This document shows, piece after piece, positions 8,201-16,131 of a stretch of DNA of 37,819 nt (its first letter is position 1; each line of letters starts with the position of its first letter). The notes under the pieces are model-generated. The model was not told the DNA's origin and made no database searches. It saw only the letters and a list, made by a program, of their open reading frames with translations. Made by a program: the position numbers and the translations under genes. The stretch is from Solobacterium sp. Its GTDB lineage: Bacteria > Bacillota_I > Bacilli_A > Erysipelotrichales > Erysipelotrichaceae. The DNA is taken from assembly GCA_024693325.1 (NCBI GenBank), contig JAILLA010000103.1, forward strand, positions 1 through 37,819, in the 5' to 3' direction.

Positions 8201-10713
8201 ATGAGGTATACACTGTCCTGCCGGGAGGCAAGGAACTGGTCATGATAAGAATCGAGCGATGTGAAATTGTCTGTCCAGGCACCTTCTCCATCCAGTTTAT
8301 CCCATGTGCCGTTCAGTTCCGATGTCAGAACACGGTCTGTCCCGTCACTGTAGTCATGGACCCAGATTCCTGATGCAGGATCTTTCTTCGTATACGCGTA
8401 AAGCTTCCCGGCAGATGGGATCTTTGTCATGCTGTCTTCCCACCAGTTCACCGGGTATTCTTCGAGTGCCAGCGTACTGTATACATTCTCGTCTTTCGTA
8501 TTGAGCCAGTCTGTTGTGCTGTGGCCTTCTTCTCGCATTCCTTCTCTGCTTCTCAGGAAATTGGCGTGACCGCAGTACATGACATAGTTCTCGTCCTGAT
8601 CATCCTTTACTGTATCAACATAATATGTCTTCCCACTGATCACCACGGCATTCCAGGCATGGCTGAGTTCAGGACTTCCGATAATGTCACATTCAATCCC
8701 GGCCTGGTTCAGCAGGTATTTATATGCAAGCGCGTAACCGCGGCTCGTGGCTTCACCCATGACCAGCGCATCATAAATACTCCGGCTGTTCCCTGTCGTG
8801 TCAACTGCTGTCTCGGTCACGAGCACATCATGCAGGTACAGTGCTTTCTGTTCATCATTCCAGCTGCTGTCAATACCGGAGAGGATCCGGGAGATTCTTT
8901 CGTCAAACAAATCGATATCTGACTGTGTATATCCGGGATACTGCAGAGTATATGTCCCGACATATGTAAAGTTTGTCGTATGGCTTCCTGTCCCGGTCAC
9001 ATAGAACAGCTGCGGATTATGGGTGATCAGGTAATAGAACACATAATCGCTGTCTTCTTCCGGGATCTGCAGGTCTGCGACATCCAGGATGTGTTCCTGG
9101 TTCTCTGCCGCTTTAATCAGCCTCCTGGTGAGTTCGTCAAAGTAATTCTCCACCGGGAAACGATTTCCGCCTTCTTCAGAAGCGGGAATGTCGAAATAAT
9201 CAAATTGCAGTTCGCCGTTAATATCCGGGTTGCAATAAACATCATATCTGACTGTATCGTTAACGGTCTGAATCCCGTAAATACGTCCGTATGCCAGTTC
9301 GTCTTCATCAAGCTTTCCGATTTCACTGACAGTCCCGTCTGTTTTGACGGTATAAACCGCATCCTCCTGGGAAGCAAGGAAGAAGTTATGATAAGAATCG
9401 AGCGAGGCGTAATATTTCGTGTAATAAGATCCGGGATTTGCGGGATTATGCCAGATACCCTGGAGTTCGTCGGTCAGGAGGCTGTCCGTACCTGAAGAAT
9501 AATCATGAACATAGATATTCTTGTCATTTTTTGTATACGCCCAGAGGGACTGCACAGCGGGAATCCTTGTTTTACATTCAGACCAGTAAGCTCCCGGATA
9601 TGACTCCAGCGCCAGTGTATCGAAAACAACATCCCCCCTGGTGTTCACCCAGTCATCGGAATCATGTCCCGCTTCGATCATTTCATCCCTGCTTAACAGG
9701 AAGTTTTCGTGGCTGCAGTACATCCTGTAAGTGCCTGTCGGGTCATCAAAGGTCACATCCACATAATATGTCATGCCATTCAGCGTAACAGCATTCCAGG
9801 CATGTACGAGTTCATCGCTTGATATGATGTCGCATGCAATCCCGGCCTGGTTCAGCAGGTATTTATAAGCAAGCGAGTACCCCTGGCACACAGATGTCCC
9901 TTCGACAAGTGCGTTATACGCGTTGGATTTTGAATATGTTTCGTCATATGTATTGTTAATGACCAGGACGTCATGGAGGTACAGCGCCTTCTGTTCGTCA
10001 TTCCATGAATTGTCGATGCCTGAAAGGATTTCCGATACCTTTGCATGAAAAGCATCGATATCCGACGATGTGTAATTGTCGTACTGCAGGGCATATGTCG
10101 TGACCATTCCAGTTGTCGGATTGGAAAAAAAACCAATTTGCCCCTTCACATAGAAAAGCTGAGGATTATTGTTGATAAGGTATTGAAATACATTACCCGC
10201 TTCACTTGCCGGGATTCCAAGATCTCTGACATCCAGTTCACCGTCACGGATTAAGGCAGCTGCTGTCAGCCGATCGGTAAGCTCATCAAAGTTCTCGTCG
10301 ATAGGGTATGTAAAACCTCCGGCAAAAGCAGACGCTTCTTCTCTGCTGTAAAGCATGCTGCCTTCCTGAAGGATGTGCGCAAAGCCGTCATATTCAACGT
10401 AATATTCTTCATCCGGCACATCTTCGTATGGTTCATCCGCGGCCTCCGGTTCAGTTTCTTCACCTTCTGTTACGTCAGCCTCTTCAGAGATCTCAGCTTT
10501 TAAACCCGTTTCAGTATCTTCCTCAGCGGATTCTTCCTCTTCCAAAACTTCCCCGGATCCGGTTTCTTCCGTCACCTCGGGCAGTGTTTCTGTCATTTCT
10601 TCTTCTCTTACTGTTTCCGATTCCTCTTCCGCAAACACTGTCATGTTCTGTGTCATACACAGAACAAAGCTCAGCATTACGCGAAGCCATAAGACAATAC
10701 GTTTCTGCTTCAT
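5212..10713 (-). CDS. Giant secreted protein: two transglutaminase-like domains, Ig and MBG repeats
   Basis: An 1833-residue secreted protein. Residues 1-28 form a signal peptide ending VFA-EE, and 30-105 are very acidic and probably disordered. Two homologous units follow (about 130-508 and 516-891), each a transglutaminase-like cysteine-peptidase fold plus a beta-rich tail. Unit 1 has a complete triad: C276 (SVCQGYS), H304 (HAWN), D319 (YYVD). Unit 2 keeps H685 and D700 but has S657 for the cysteine. Four BIG2-type Ig domains span about 898-1245 (motifs TWSSD, GTAVITA). Seven MBG-like modules of 80-95 residues span 1247-1828 (motifs AGTDY, GNYTG). Such proteins act at the cell surface in adhesion or peptide crosslinking; the substrate is unknown. 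No LPXTG, SLH or membrane anchor is visible. The frame continues beyond the stop, so the C terminus may be truncated. The ribosome site is weak (CAGGG), and an extended -10 promoter lies about 50 bases upstream. Confidence 0.92.
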   Translation of the reverse strand: MKQKRIVLWLRVMLSFVLCMTQNMTVFAEEESETVREEEMTETLPEVTEETGSGEVLEEEESAEEDTETGLKAEISEEADVTEGEETEPEAADEPYEDVPDEEYYVEYDGFAHILQEGSMLYSREEASAFAGGFTYPIDENFDELTDRLTAAALIRDGELDVRDLGIPASEAGNVFQYLINNNPQLFYVKGQIGFFSNPTTGMVTTYALQYDNYTSSDIDAFHAKVSEILSGIDNSWNDEQKALYLHDVLVINNTYDETYSKSNAYNALVEGTSVCQGYSLAYKYLLNQAGIACDIISSDELVHAWNAVTLNGMTYYVDVTFDDPTGTYRMYCSHENFLLSRDEMIEAGHDSDDWVNTRGDVVFDTLALESYPGAYWSECKTRIPAVQSLWAYTKNDKNIYVHDYSSGTDSLLTDELQGIWHNPANPGSYYTKYYASLDSYHNFFLASQEDAVYTVKTDGTVSEIGKLDEDELAYGRIYGIQTVNDTVRYDVYCNPDINGELQFDYFDIPASEEGGNRFPVENYFDELTRRLIKAAENQEHILDVADLQIPEEDSDYVFYYLITHNPQLFYVTGTGSHTTNFTYVGTYTLQYPGYTQSDIDLFDERISRILSGIDSSWNDEQKALYLHDVLVTETAVDTTGNSRSIYDALVMGEATSRGYALAYKYLLNQAGIECDIIGSPELSHAWNAVVISGKTYYVDTVKDDQDENYVMYCGHANFLRSREGMREEGHSTTDWLNTKDENVYSTLALEEYPVNWWEDSMTKIPSAGKLYAYTKKDPASGIWVHDYSDGTDRVLTSELNGTWDKLDGEGAWTDNFTSLDSYHDQFLASRQDSVYLIKTDGTVRKVYALEDSEMNRGRIYGIKTTGDQVRYWVYSGPGSDNYQYTDCFDIPDEQEVVHVTSLVFNVSEPTVCIPGTQVNFTVTVLPEEADDRSVTWESDHPETAAVDDEGKMTAVAPGTAVITARSVSDPDVFAEHQVIIKPEVSSVTISEKDVVMEKGETYQLTAEVLPADAISTKVTWSSDNEFAASVDENGLVTALKGGTAIIVALTESGQLADACTVTVIAHPESIQIIEFDPATMEETVLSDIALEEGTEKQLVAKVMPLDTSDKRVTWSSDHPETAEVDRDGLVRAVSIGTAVITAKTNDGGLSASVTVTVTEIPVRGIRILNEVKYLPIGKEIQIIYAIEPKNATHQEVTFESSNPEIAPVSETGVVTGVSEGIAVITVRAGEFSDDFTVEVTQDGIYTNEVPKTFEYTGSAIKPAVQVYDSGQLLKAGTDYTLTYKNNIKAGTATITLKMKGNYTGSETITFEILPLSLQDERVRTEELTLQTTGKMLNPAPVVYFGTKKLVKGTDYTIAAYTLDGEVWDRTSPGEVTLTIQGKGNYSGEITVKASVVPKGNTLIPVNKLTVSAKSVKYQDLDGDNFEEEIIPNLTVKNGKQKLVYPDDFIVAEIPSAYRNTGTLRFVIEGTGKYTGRRTVSMKVTGISLTDKKMKNANIGTYMYNGKPQTLQDGFGLTYNGIDLEPEDFVILEDTYTNNVNAGTASVQVEGRRGFTGKRTVKFTILPNSEVITLDDITYEEEVPYAKGGAKAQIRVYDEELGLLAEGRDYTVTYTGITRIGTGSATVKFKGNYKGTDSQVLYYDILLKDISETEVTVKDVVYSSTAGKYKSTPSLKDTDKKALKAGTDYLKSYVYELDNEDGTYTLLGAKDKVPAGSKIRVTVTGRNNYTGTAYGYYRVISKGADISKAVFTVTSRQYTGEAVTLDGSSFTKALINKTTDLVYGVDYEIVSYANNIKKGTASATLHGINNYGGYKTVKFKITEKPLSEHWLDR
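8041..10326 (-). repeat. Tandem duplication inside the surface-protein gene
   Basis: Two copies of a unit of about 375 codons: 9190-10326 (residues 130-508) and 8041-9168 (residues 516-891). Shared landmarks in the same order are NPQLFYV, WNDEQKALYLHDVLV, LAYKYLLNQAGI, HAWNAV, TYYVD, SLDSYH and GRIYGI. The copies differ at many positions, so the duplication is not recent. The catalytic cysteine is kept only in the first copy (codon at 9886-9888, against a serine codon at 8743-8745). Confidence 0.9.
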
Positions 10714-10761
10714 ACGACCCTGCTTTCCGGCATATGTTTCTGAATGCCATTGTTACAGAAA

Positions 10762-10770
10762 ATTATACCA
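10762..10770 (-). promoter_or_regulatory. Extended -10 promoter of the surface-protein gene
   Basis: Minus strand TGGTATAAT: a consensus -10 (10762-10767) with the TGn extension (10768-10770), about 49 bases before the ATG. No good -35 is seen at 17 bases, as is common for extended -10 promoters. Confidence 0.55.
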
Positions 10771-10908
10771 TTGAACCGTATTTCTTTATGTCCTGCGTGA
10801 GCTTTTTTCAGACCGGTTTCATCCGAACCTCTCACCAATTCGCCGACAACAGTCCGGAAATCTCCTTGGTTTTTGGACTGACGTTCATTTTTATCCGGAC
10901 ATCCAGAC

Positions 10909-10934
10909 AGAAAGAAAGAACAGGTCTCCCTGCT
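10909..10934 (-). terminator. Terminator after the hydrolase gene
   Basis: On the minus strand AGCAGG-GAGA-CCTGTT (10919-10934) forms a 6-bp hairpin with a GNRA-like loop, followed by CTTTCTTTCT. It sits directly after the hydrolase stop. The stem is short and includes one G-U pair. Confidence 0.5.
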
Positions 10935-10935
10935 C

Positions 10936-11808
10936 TTATAACTGCGGATATATGTATTCTTCGATCAGCCGGAGTACGTTTCCGCTGATGCGGCTCTCGG
11001 CACAGGCTGTGACAACTGCGCCTTTGTCTTCATATACGATCGTGTACTGCTCAAATTTGCCGTCTGCCCTGTAGGAATCGTGTTTTCCCCGCCAGAACAG
11101 ATATCCGTATCCTTCACGGCCGTTGTCCGCCTGTTTCCGTGTCGATTCCCTGACCCATTCTTCAGGCACCAGCTGTTTCCCGTTCCATCTGCCCTTCTGT
11201 TCATACAGCAGGCCGAACTGATGCAGTTCGTCGACTGTCAGGAACAGTCCGCCGGCACCGAATGTATTGCCGTTGGGATCGGTCTCCCATGTAGGAAGCT
11301 GGATGCCCATCGGTTCAAACAGTCTCGGCATCAGATAATGAACAAGATCCGTGCCGCAGCGTCTCTGTACCAGGAGACCTGCCAGGTACGGTCCGGAATT
11401 GTTGTAAACAAAGTGTGTCCCGGGCCGGTATACGAACGGTCTGGAAAGCGCAAGCTGTGCCCAGTTCCTGTTTTCGTAATACGGCCTGTCCGCTCCCATC
11501 AGGAATCCTTTTTCCTGTCCCAGGCACATGGTCAGCAGATCCCTCACAGTCGCTACGGCCAGATTTTCCGAGATCACTTCAGGCAGGTCATGCGGGAACG
11601 CGTCGGTCAGTTTTTCATCCAGTGAGACCAGCCCTTCCCTGACGGAGATGCCGACTGCCGCGGATGTGAAGCTTTTTGCGGCAGAATACACGTTCCTTCT
11701 GAACGGTGCCTCCAGCATCCAGCGTGCCTTCTGTTCCGAGTCCTGTGAAACGATGATGCCGAGCAGTCTCGCTTCCTCAGCATGTTCGATCAAACCGTTT
11801 AATTCCAT
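10936..11808 (-). CDS. Class C beta-lactamase-like serine hydrolase
   Basis: A 290-residue protein of the beta-lactamase/penicillin-binding (AmpC-like, family S12) fold. The active-site motifs visible are S42-A-A-K45 (SxxK) and Y135-N-N137 (YxN). A basic, glycine-containing strand near YRADGKFEQ is where the third motif is expected. It is shorter than typical AmpC or EstB proteins (350-400 residues). There is no signal peptide, so it is likely cytoplasmic and acts as an esterase or peptidase rather than a secreted beta-lactamase. It follows the MFS transporter by only 4 bases and is last in the zinc-ribbon/TPM/MFS operon, so it may act on something that transporter brings in. The substrate is unknown. 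ATG at 11808 has AAGGA about 8 bases before it. Confidence 0.88.
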   Translation of the reverse strand: MELNGLIEHAEEARLLGIIVSQDSEQKARWMLEAPFRRNVYSAAKSFTSAAVGISVREGLVSLDEKLTDAFPHDLPEVISENLAVATVRDLLTMCLGQEKGFLMGADRPYYENRNWAQLALSRPFVYRPGTHFVYNNSGPYLAGLLVQRRCGTDLVHYLMPRLFEPMGIQLPTWETDPNGNTFGAGGLFLTVDELHQFGLLYEQKGRWNGKQLVPEEWVRESTRKQADNGREGYGYLFWRGKHDSYRADGKFEQYTIVYEDKGAVVTACAESRISGNVLRLIEEYIYPQL

Positions 11809-11812
11809 GTGA

Positions 11813-13003
11813 TCATCCTTTCCTTAAAGAGGTGATGCCCTTTACCATCAATAATGTACCCATCAGTGAGATCAGGGACCCGATCAGCAGGACAGTTGAC
11901 ACTGCCAGATGATCCATCAGCACACCGCCCAGCATTGACGCGATGATGCCGCCGACCGTTGTCGTCCATGCGATCACTGCCTGTCCCTGGTTGCGGTCCT
12001 GTTCATCAAAGTGCTTGTTTGCGAAATATACGGACGAAGGGATCAGCAACGCATAGCCGAGCATCTGCAGTGCCATGCTCATGTAAAGCGCCGTGATTCC
12101 CGGTGCCAGCCAGACACAGAAATGCTTGATGGTGAAGCAGATGCCGGCCAGCATCATGATGCTGTCGACATCCTTCTTCTGCATGATCCTGGCGAACAGG
12201 AACATCGGCGGCAGTTCCACCATTGCCTGGATGAACAATGCTGTGCCCTGGTTTGAAGCATCGCCTCCGACATTCGTGATGACATGGATCATGAAGTTGT
12301 TTATCAGCATGTGGCATGTATAGATCATGACCATCCCTGCCAGTACCGGCAGGATATGCCTGTACTTGCGGAAGAACTGTCCGTAATTGACCTTTGCGGT
12401 CCCGCTTTCCGGTGTTTCCTTTACCGCCTGCGGTGTTTCCAGTGTCTGCACCGCAGCCAGTGTGACCAGGGCCATCGCCATGTAGATCAGCGGCAGATAT
12501 CCTGCCGGAGCCTTTCCGCTGTGAAAGCTCAGACTCAGGAACTGTCCGATCAGGAAAGATCCCACAGCATACGCTGCAGAACCAAGTCCCCTGCACAATC
12601 CGTAATTGATCGTCTGTCCGACCTTCTCATAGATAAATGCGATGGAGTTGATAAACGGCAGGCCGGATGAAGCAGCGCTGAAGCTGACTGTCGTCAGTGC
12701 CAGCAGCAGGAATGACGCATCCGGCATGAAGTACATTGCCAGCGCAATGACTGCCGTAACGATCAGTGTAATGGATACGAATCCTTTTTCGGTCAGTTTA
12801 TCGGAGCGGTCGATCAGCGGCGCGAATACTGCCTGCAGAATGACGCCGAATATGCTGACGCAGGAAAGAACGGCTCCTACCGCGGAATTGGAAAATCCCT
12901 TTGCCAGCAGGAAGTTTGCCGCGTAACCGACTGTCGAGCAGATCAGGAACATGTAGAATATGTTGATCAGAGCATATTTGAGATTCAGATATTCATATTT
13001 CAC
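11813..13003 (-). CDS. MFS transporter, LacY/oligosaccharide-symporter type
   Basis: About 396 residues with twelve hydrophobic helices, of the major facilitator superfamily. The N-terminal aromatic stretch (LKYALINIFYMF) and the loop after helix 2 (APLIDRSDKLTEKG) resemble the MFS_1-like group that includes LacY and nucleoside or oligosaccharide proton symporters. The longest frame begins with TTG at 13021, directly after the TPM stop. I prefer GTG at 13003, because AAGGGAAGG lies about 6 bases before it while nothing suitable precedes the TTG. It sits between a TPM protein and a serine hydrolase on one strand with very short gaps, so co-transcription is likely. The substrate is not determinable; a sugar or small conjugate cleaved by the hydrolase is plausible. 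Confidence 0.88.
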   Translation of the reverse strand: MKYEYLNLKYALINIFYMFLICSTVGYAANFLLAKGFSNSAVGAVLSCVSIFGVILQAVFAPLIDRSDKLTEKGFVSITLIVTAVIALAMYFMPDASFLLLALTTVSFSAASSGLPFINSIAFIYEKVGQTINYGLCRGLGSAAYAVGSFLIGQFLSLSFHSGKAPAGYLPLIYMAMALVTLAAVQTLETPQAVKETPESGTAKVNYGQFFRKYRHILPVLAGMVMIYTCHMLINNFMIHVITNVGGDASNQGTALFIQAMVELPPMFLFARIMQKKDVDSIMMLAGICFTIKHFCVWLAPGITALYMSMALQMLGYALLIPSSVYFANKHFDEQDRNQGQAVIAWTTTVGGIIASMLGGVLMDHLAVSTVLLIGSLISLMGTLLMVKGITSLRKG

Positions 13004-13021
13004 GTAATACCTTCCCTTCAA

Positions 13022-14206
13022 TCAGAACTTTCCATGTGTTCCGCCATGTGTCTGTCCGTCTGTCGTATGTGTTTCCGAACCCTTTGATGAAGTCTTCTGA
13101 TCGATCTTGCGGCGTGATATAACCGTATCGATCAGACGGTTTCTGGAGATGCCGATATTCACACTGTCCTTTACGACATAGGAATCAGCTTTTTCCCTGG
13201 TATATACGCTCTTGAGCTGTGATTTCATGGCGCCTGTGGGCAGCAGCGCTCCGAGGGCACCGAGCAGAAGTGACAGCGGGATCCAGATCAGGCTGAGTGC
13301 TTTCTTCGGAAGGTTCCCCTTGTCATAGGGTTTTCCTGTTTCAGCCTGCACGAGAAACTGATCCGCCAGATCCGTATATGCATCAAAGACCTTGTAATAA
13401 TTACCCTTGCTCATGTCAGACTTCAGCTGTTTGATCAGGTATTCCTGACCGGCATTGGTAAACGCACCGATCGCTTTTCCCTTTGTGGACAGCGCAAACT
13501 CCCTGTCTTCTTCACTGATAAGGAGCAGGACGCCGCTGTCTGTGGGACCGTAACCCAGCCCGTTTAGATCAAAGAACTGGTCTGCGTATGTCTGTACATC
13601 CATTCCGTCCAGTGTGTCTGTCAGGGCACCCGCAACGGTAATGCCGTGTTCCGTACTGACCGCATCCATTTTCTGGATCAGGGCTGTCAGCTGGGAACCG
13701 TCCAGCTTCCCGGTAAAGTCCGTCATCCGCTCAGCGTAAGTTTCTGTCGGTCTTGCCGGGACCCTGTGTTGTTCAAACAGTTCTTCTGCATAGTCCAGGT
13801 ATTCATCAACACATTCATAGATATCTTCATCACACAGGAACGCGTTCCAGATCCGCTCGGACTGGGCAGCATCGATGTATTGGGCAGCGCTTCCCGCGCT
13901 GTATACATAATATTCATCCGAGTCAACTGCCAGCATGATCCCGTCGGCAGACGGCGCATGCGCATTGTATTCACTGACAGCATAATCGATCAGGCTTCCG
14001 GTATTAGTTTCATCGAGCAGCAGGAGTACCGAATATCCTGTTTCCTGCAGGATCTCCTGCGCTTCCTCATTCAGTTCTGCTTTCTGGGCAGCTGTCAGAT
14101 ATCCGTCATAGTCCAGTATAAATTCATCACCCTGTGCCAGGACCGGTACAGCCAGTGTGCCCATCATCAGGGATATGACTGCCGGCAATAATACTTTCTT
14201 CATCAT
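13022..14206 (-). CDS. TPM-domain membrane protein (two TPM domains)
   Basis: A 394-residue protein. Residues 1-24 are a signal peptide (KKVLLPAV...VLA). A first TPM-like domain is about 30-150 and a second about 165-290. A membrane helix follows at 302-324, then a basic, presumably cytoplasmic tail ending HGGTHGKF, like the GGxxGKF end common in this family. TPM domains (YgcG, Psb32) occur in proteins linked to membrane or photosystem repair and to zinc-ribbon partners; the biochemical role in bacteria is poorly defined. The ATG at 14206 (or 14203) has GGAGGGG just before it; a longer frame begins at 14323, inside the upstream gene, and is not used. It starts 11 bases after the zinc-ribbon gene stops, so the two are probably functionally paired. 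Confidence 0.88.
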   Translation of the reverse strand: MMKKVLLPAVISLMMGTLAVPVLAQGDEFILDYDGYLTAAQKAELNEEAQEILQETGYSVLLLLDETNTGSLIDYAVSEYNAHAPSADGIMLAVDSDEYYVYSAGSAAQYIDAAQSERIWNAFLCDEDIYECVDEYLDYAEELFEQHRVPARPTETYAERMTDFTGKLDGSQLTALIQKMDAVSTEHGITVAGALTDTLDGMDVQTYADQFFDLNGLGYGPTDSGVLLLISEEDREFALSTKGKAIGAFTNAGQEYLIKQLKSDMSKGNYYKVFDAYTDLADQFLVQAETGKPYDKGNLPKKALSLIWIPLSLLLGALGALLPTGAMKSQLKSVYTREKADSYVVKDSVNIGISRNRLIDTVISRRKIDQKTSSKGSETHTTDGQTHGGTHGKF

Positions 14207-14216
14207 TCTCCCCTCC

Positions 14217-15290
14217 TTAATGCAGCAGGTTTGCGAGCAGGTAGATGGCTGCCGCAATGCCTGCACCGTATACCGCGAACCATTTCCGGTAGGCAGACCG
14301 GTCGATCGGAAGGTCCCCGACAAACTTTCCGGTCTGTCCGTTCATTGCGAATGTATATGTTTTGTCATTCCAGACGGTATTCAGGATCCATACAGGATAC
14401 AGGACATATCTTGCCTGAATATCCGGGAGGATCTGTGAGAATGTCTCCTGAACATCCGTATAATCCGATACACTGTCCAGGAATATATCCCTGACCGACT
14501 TTTCCAGACGTTCTCTTGCCCGTTCGATCGTTTCATCTGTCCCGATGCTGTAACGGTCTGCGGAATATCCGGCAAGATATCCGGGATTGAACACAACAGC
14601 TTCCGACAGATCAAACGGCTCGATCGATTCCATCAGGTCATCCGGCATCTTGACAGAAGCATCGACAGGTATCGCTTCAAAGCGGAGCGTTCCCTTGCGG
14701 AACAGCTTATATGTCTTTGTTTCCGTTACCTCTTCATCATTCTCTTTCCATGTATTTTCTGTTTTGGCATCATAGGAGAATTTGGCGTCCACATCCGCGT
14801 CAAAGATCCAGTAAGGTACATAGATCCCCTTGATCTCATCGATATGATTGTCTTCGGTGAATGCCTTGGGAAGAAGTTTCTTTCCTTTCAGGTGTTTTTC
14901 AAACTCCGCCCTGGCCGCATCCTTGTTCAGCTTGAACGGGATGACATACTCAGGCCTCAGGGCATCAGAGACCTGATCGTTCATTACGACAGGATTGTCA
15001 CAGTATGGACAGGTGGCTGACGCAGTCGTTTTGTCGGTCAGTATCGTACCTCCGCATGAACGGCAGATATATTCGGCCAGTCCAGCCAGTTCATTGTCGT
15101 CCCACTGACCGGCTTCGATCACACCGTTCCATGAGTCGTCTTCCGACACTGTTGTCTGCAATGGTGCCGCATTGAATTCTTCAACAGTATATTCACTGTC
15201 GCAGAACGGACAGCAAAGTTTCTGTTTTTCACTGCTGAACTCAAGCGGGCCTCCGCAGTTGGGGCATTTATATTCGCTGATTGTCGTCAT
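14217..15290 (-). CDS. Zinc-ribbon protein with C-terminal membrane helix
   Basis: A 357-residue protein with two zinc ribbons. The first uses C9, C12, C27 and C30 (CPNC...CPFC) and the second C76, C79, C94 and C97 (CRSC...CPYC). A larger beta-rich region (about 110-320) follows, and residues 336-356 form a membrane helix, so the protein is probably tail-anchored with the ribbons in the cytoplasm. It belongs to the TFIIB-type zinc-ribbon proteins often found beside TPM and SPFH proteins; the molecular function is not established. It is the first gene of the four-gene operon, with AGGAGG four bases before ATG and a possible promoter at 15321-15349. No SPFH/band-7 partner is present in this window. 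Confidence 0.88.
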   Translation of the reverse strand: MTTISEYKCPNCGGPLEFSSEKQKLCCPFCDSEYTVEEFNAAPLQTTVSEDDSWNGVIEAGQWDDNELAGLAEYICRSCGGTILTDKTTASATCPYCDNPVVMNDQVSDALRPEYVIPFKLNKDAARAEFEKHLKGKKLLPKAFTEDNHIDEIKGIYVPYWIFDADVDAKFSYDAKTENTWKENDEEVTETKTYKLFRKGTLRFEAIPVDASVKMPDDLMESIEPFDLSEAVVFNPGYLAGYSADRYSIGTDETIERARERLEKSVRDIFLDSVSDYTDVQETFSQILPDIQARYVLYPVWILNTVWNDKTYTFAMNGQTGKFVGDLPIDRSAYRKWFAVYGAGIAAAIYLLANLLH

Positions 15291-15320
15291 AAAACCTCCT
15301 GAAGCAGCTGCTGTATTCTC

Positions 15321-15349
15321 ATTATAATATGAGTCTGCCTGTTCTTCAT
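15321..15349 (-). promoter_or_regulatory. Candidate promoter of the zinc-ribbon/TPM operon
   Basis: Minus strand TATAAT (15321-15326) lies 31 bases before the start codon of the zinc-ribbon gene. The -35 at 17 bases (ATGAAG, 15344-15349) is poor. Confidence 0.4.
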
Positions 15350-15380
15350 TTATCAGAACCTGCTCAACTGTACCACAAAT

Positions 15381-15407
15381 AAAAAAAGATCCGCTGATCA
15401 GCAGACC
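15381..15407 (-). terminator. Terminator after the ACT-domain gene
   Basis: On the minus strand TCTGCT-GATC-AGCGGA (15390-15405, one G-U pair) is followed by seven T (15381-15387). It lies about 20 bases past the ACT gene stop and separates it from the zinc-ribbon operon. Confidence 0.75.
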
Positions 15408-15425
15408 TTTCCATCATTTCAATGA

Positions 15426-15794
15426 TCAGGGCAGGATCGTATACCCTGCTTCCGCAAGCACTTCCAGAGCCCTGTCATAGTTTTCTTCCTTGACCAGGAT
15501 GTAATCGGTATTGAATGTTGACACGGCAAAGATCCCGATCCTGTTCTCAGCCAGTATACGGGACAGGTCCGCAAGGATCCCGACCAGTGAGAAATCCAGG
15601 ATGCCCCGGACGCGGAACGCTCTCCAGCCATCCTCCCTGTCCTTCACACCTGCAGGAACACATTCGCTGCGGCATACCAGTGAAATCTCCTCATCCGTTC
15701 TGCCGACAAAATAAAACGCATCATTCAGGCCGATATCCGTGATTCTGTCTGTTCTGCACACCGACAGACTGTACGGCAGTTTTTCCAGTTCCAT
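15426..15794 (-). CDS. ACT-domain protein
   Basis: A 122-residue protein matching the small ACT_7-type ACT proteins. It has a paired beta-alpha layout with DFSLVGILADLSRILAENRI followed by the conserved strand FNTDYILVK and a last helix (ALEVLAEAGY). ACT domains bind amino acids or other small ligands and usually control an enzyme. Free-standing ones like this have no established target. I chose ATG at 15794 because GATGAGGATC lies directly before it; a longer frame to 15839 lacks a ribosome site. The gene is monocistronic, with its own terminator, and stands divergent to the DUF349 gene. Confidence 0.85.
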   Translation of the reverse strand: MELEKLPYSLSVCRTDRITDIGLNDAFYFVGRTDEEISLVCRSECVPAGVKDREDGWRAFRVRGILDFSLVGILADLSRILAENRIGIFAVSTFNTDYILVKEENYDRALEVLAEAGYTILP

Positions 15795-16131
15795 ATGATC
15801 CTCATCCCATGTATTTATTATCATACAGCTGCTGATCATGCCATTGAGTGACTGACTTTCATAAACTTTGTTTTTCTGTCCGCTTTTTTTATTTACAAAA
15901 GTTCATTTTTGACACAATGATGTGCGTTGTTTGAAAAATGGTTTCATAAAGTTTTATGCATGATTATCGCAATTATCAATATTTTAAATAACCTTGTACG
16001 GTATGATGCTATGCTATGTAAATTTTAGATATTTTTACAATTCTTTGAAAAAAAATTAGGGTAAATATCTTGTGTTGTCATGGTTTTAGGTGAAATAATA
16101 TATGTTGACATCAAAAGGAGAACAACACTAT
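15795..16131. other. AT-rich divergent intergenic region
   Basis: About 340 bases between the divergent ACT and DUF349 genes, much richer in A and T than the surrounding genes. Plus-strand promoter-like pieces are TTGACA at 15909-15914 with a poor -10, and TTGTAC (15994-15999) with TGCTATGTA (16012-16020). A GATGCTATGCTATG direct-repeat stretch overlaps the latter. I see no coding sequence, hairpin terminator or recognisable riboswitch. Confidence 0.5.

Noticed and set aside
12006..12596. 196-codon minus-strand open frame
   Set aside because: It is an out-of-frame shadow inside the MFS gene with no domain.
14204..14323. 39-residue N-terminal extension of the TPM protein
   Set aside because: It would run inside the zinc-ribbon gene and hide the signal peptide. 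The internal ATG has a strong ribosome site.
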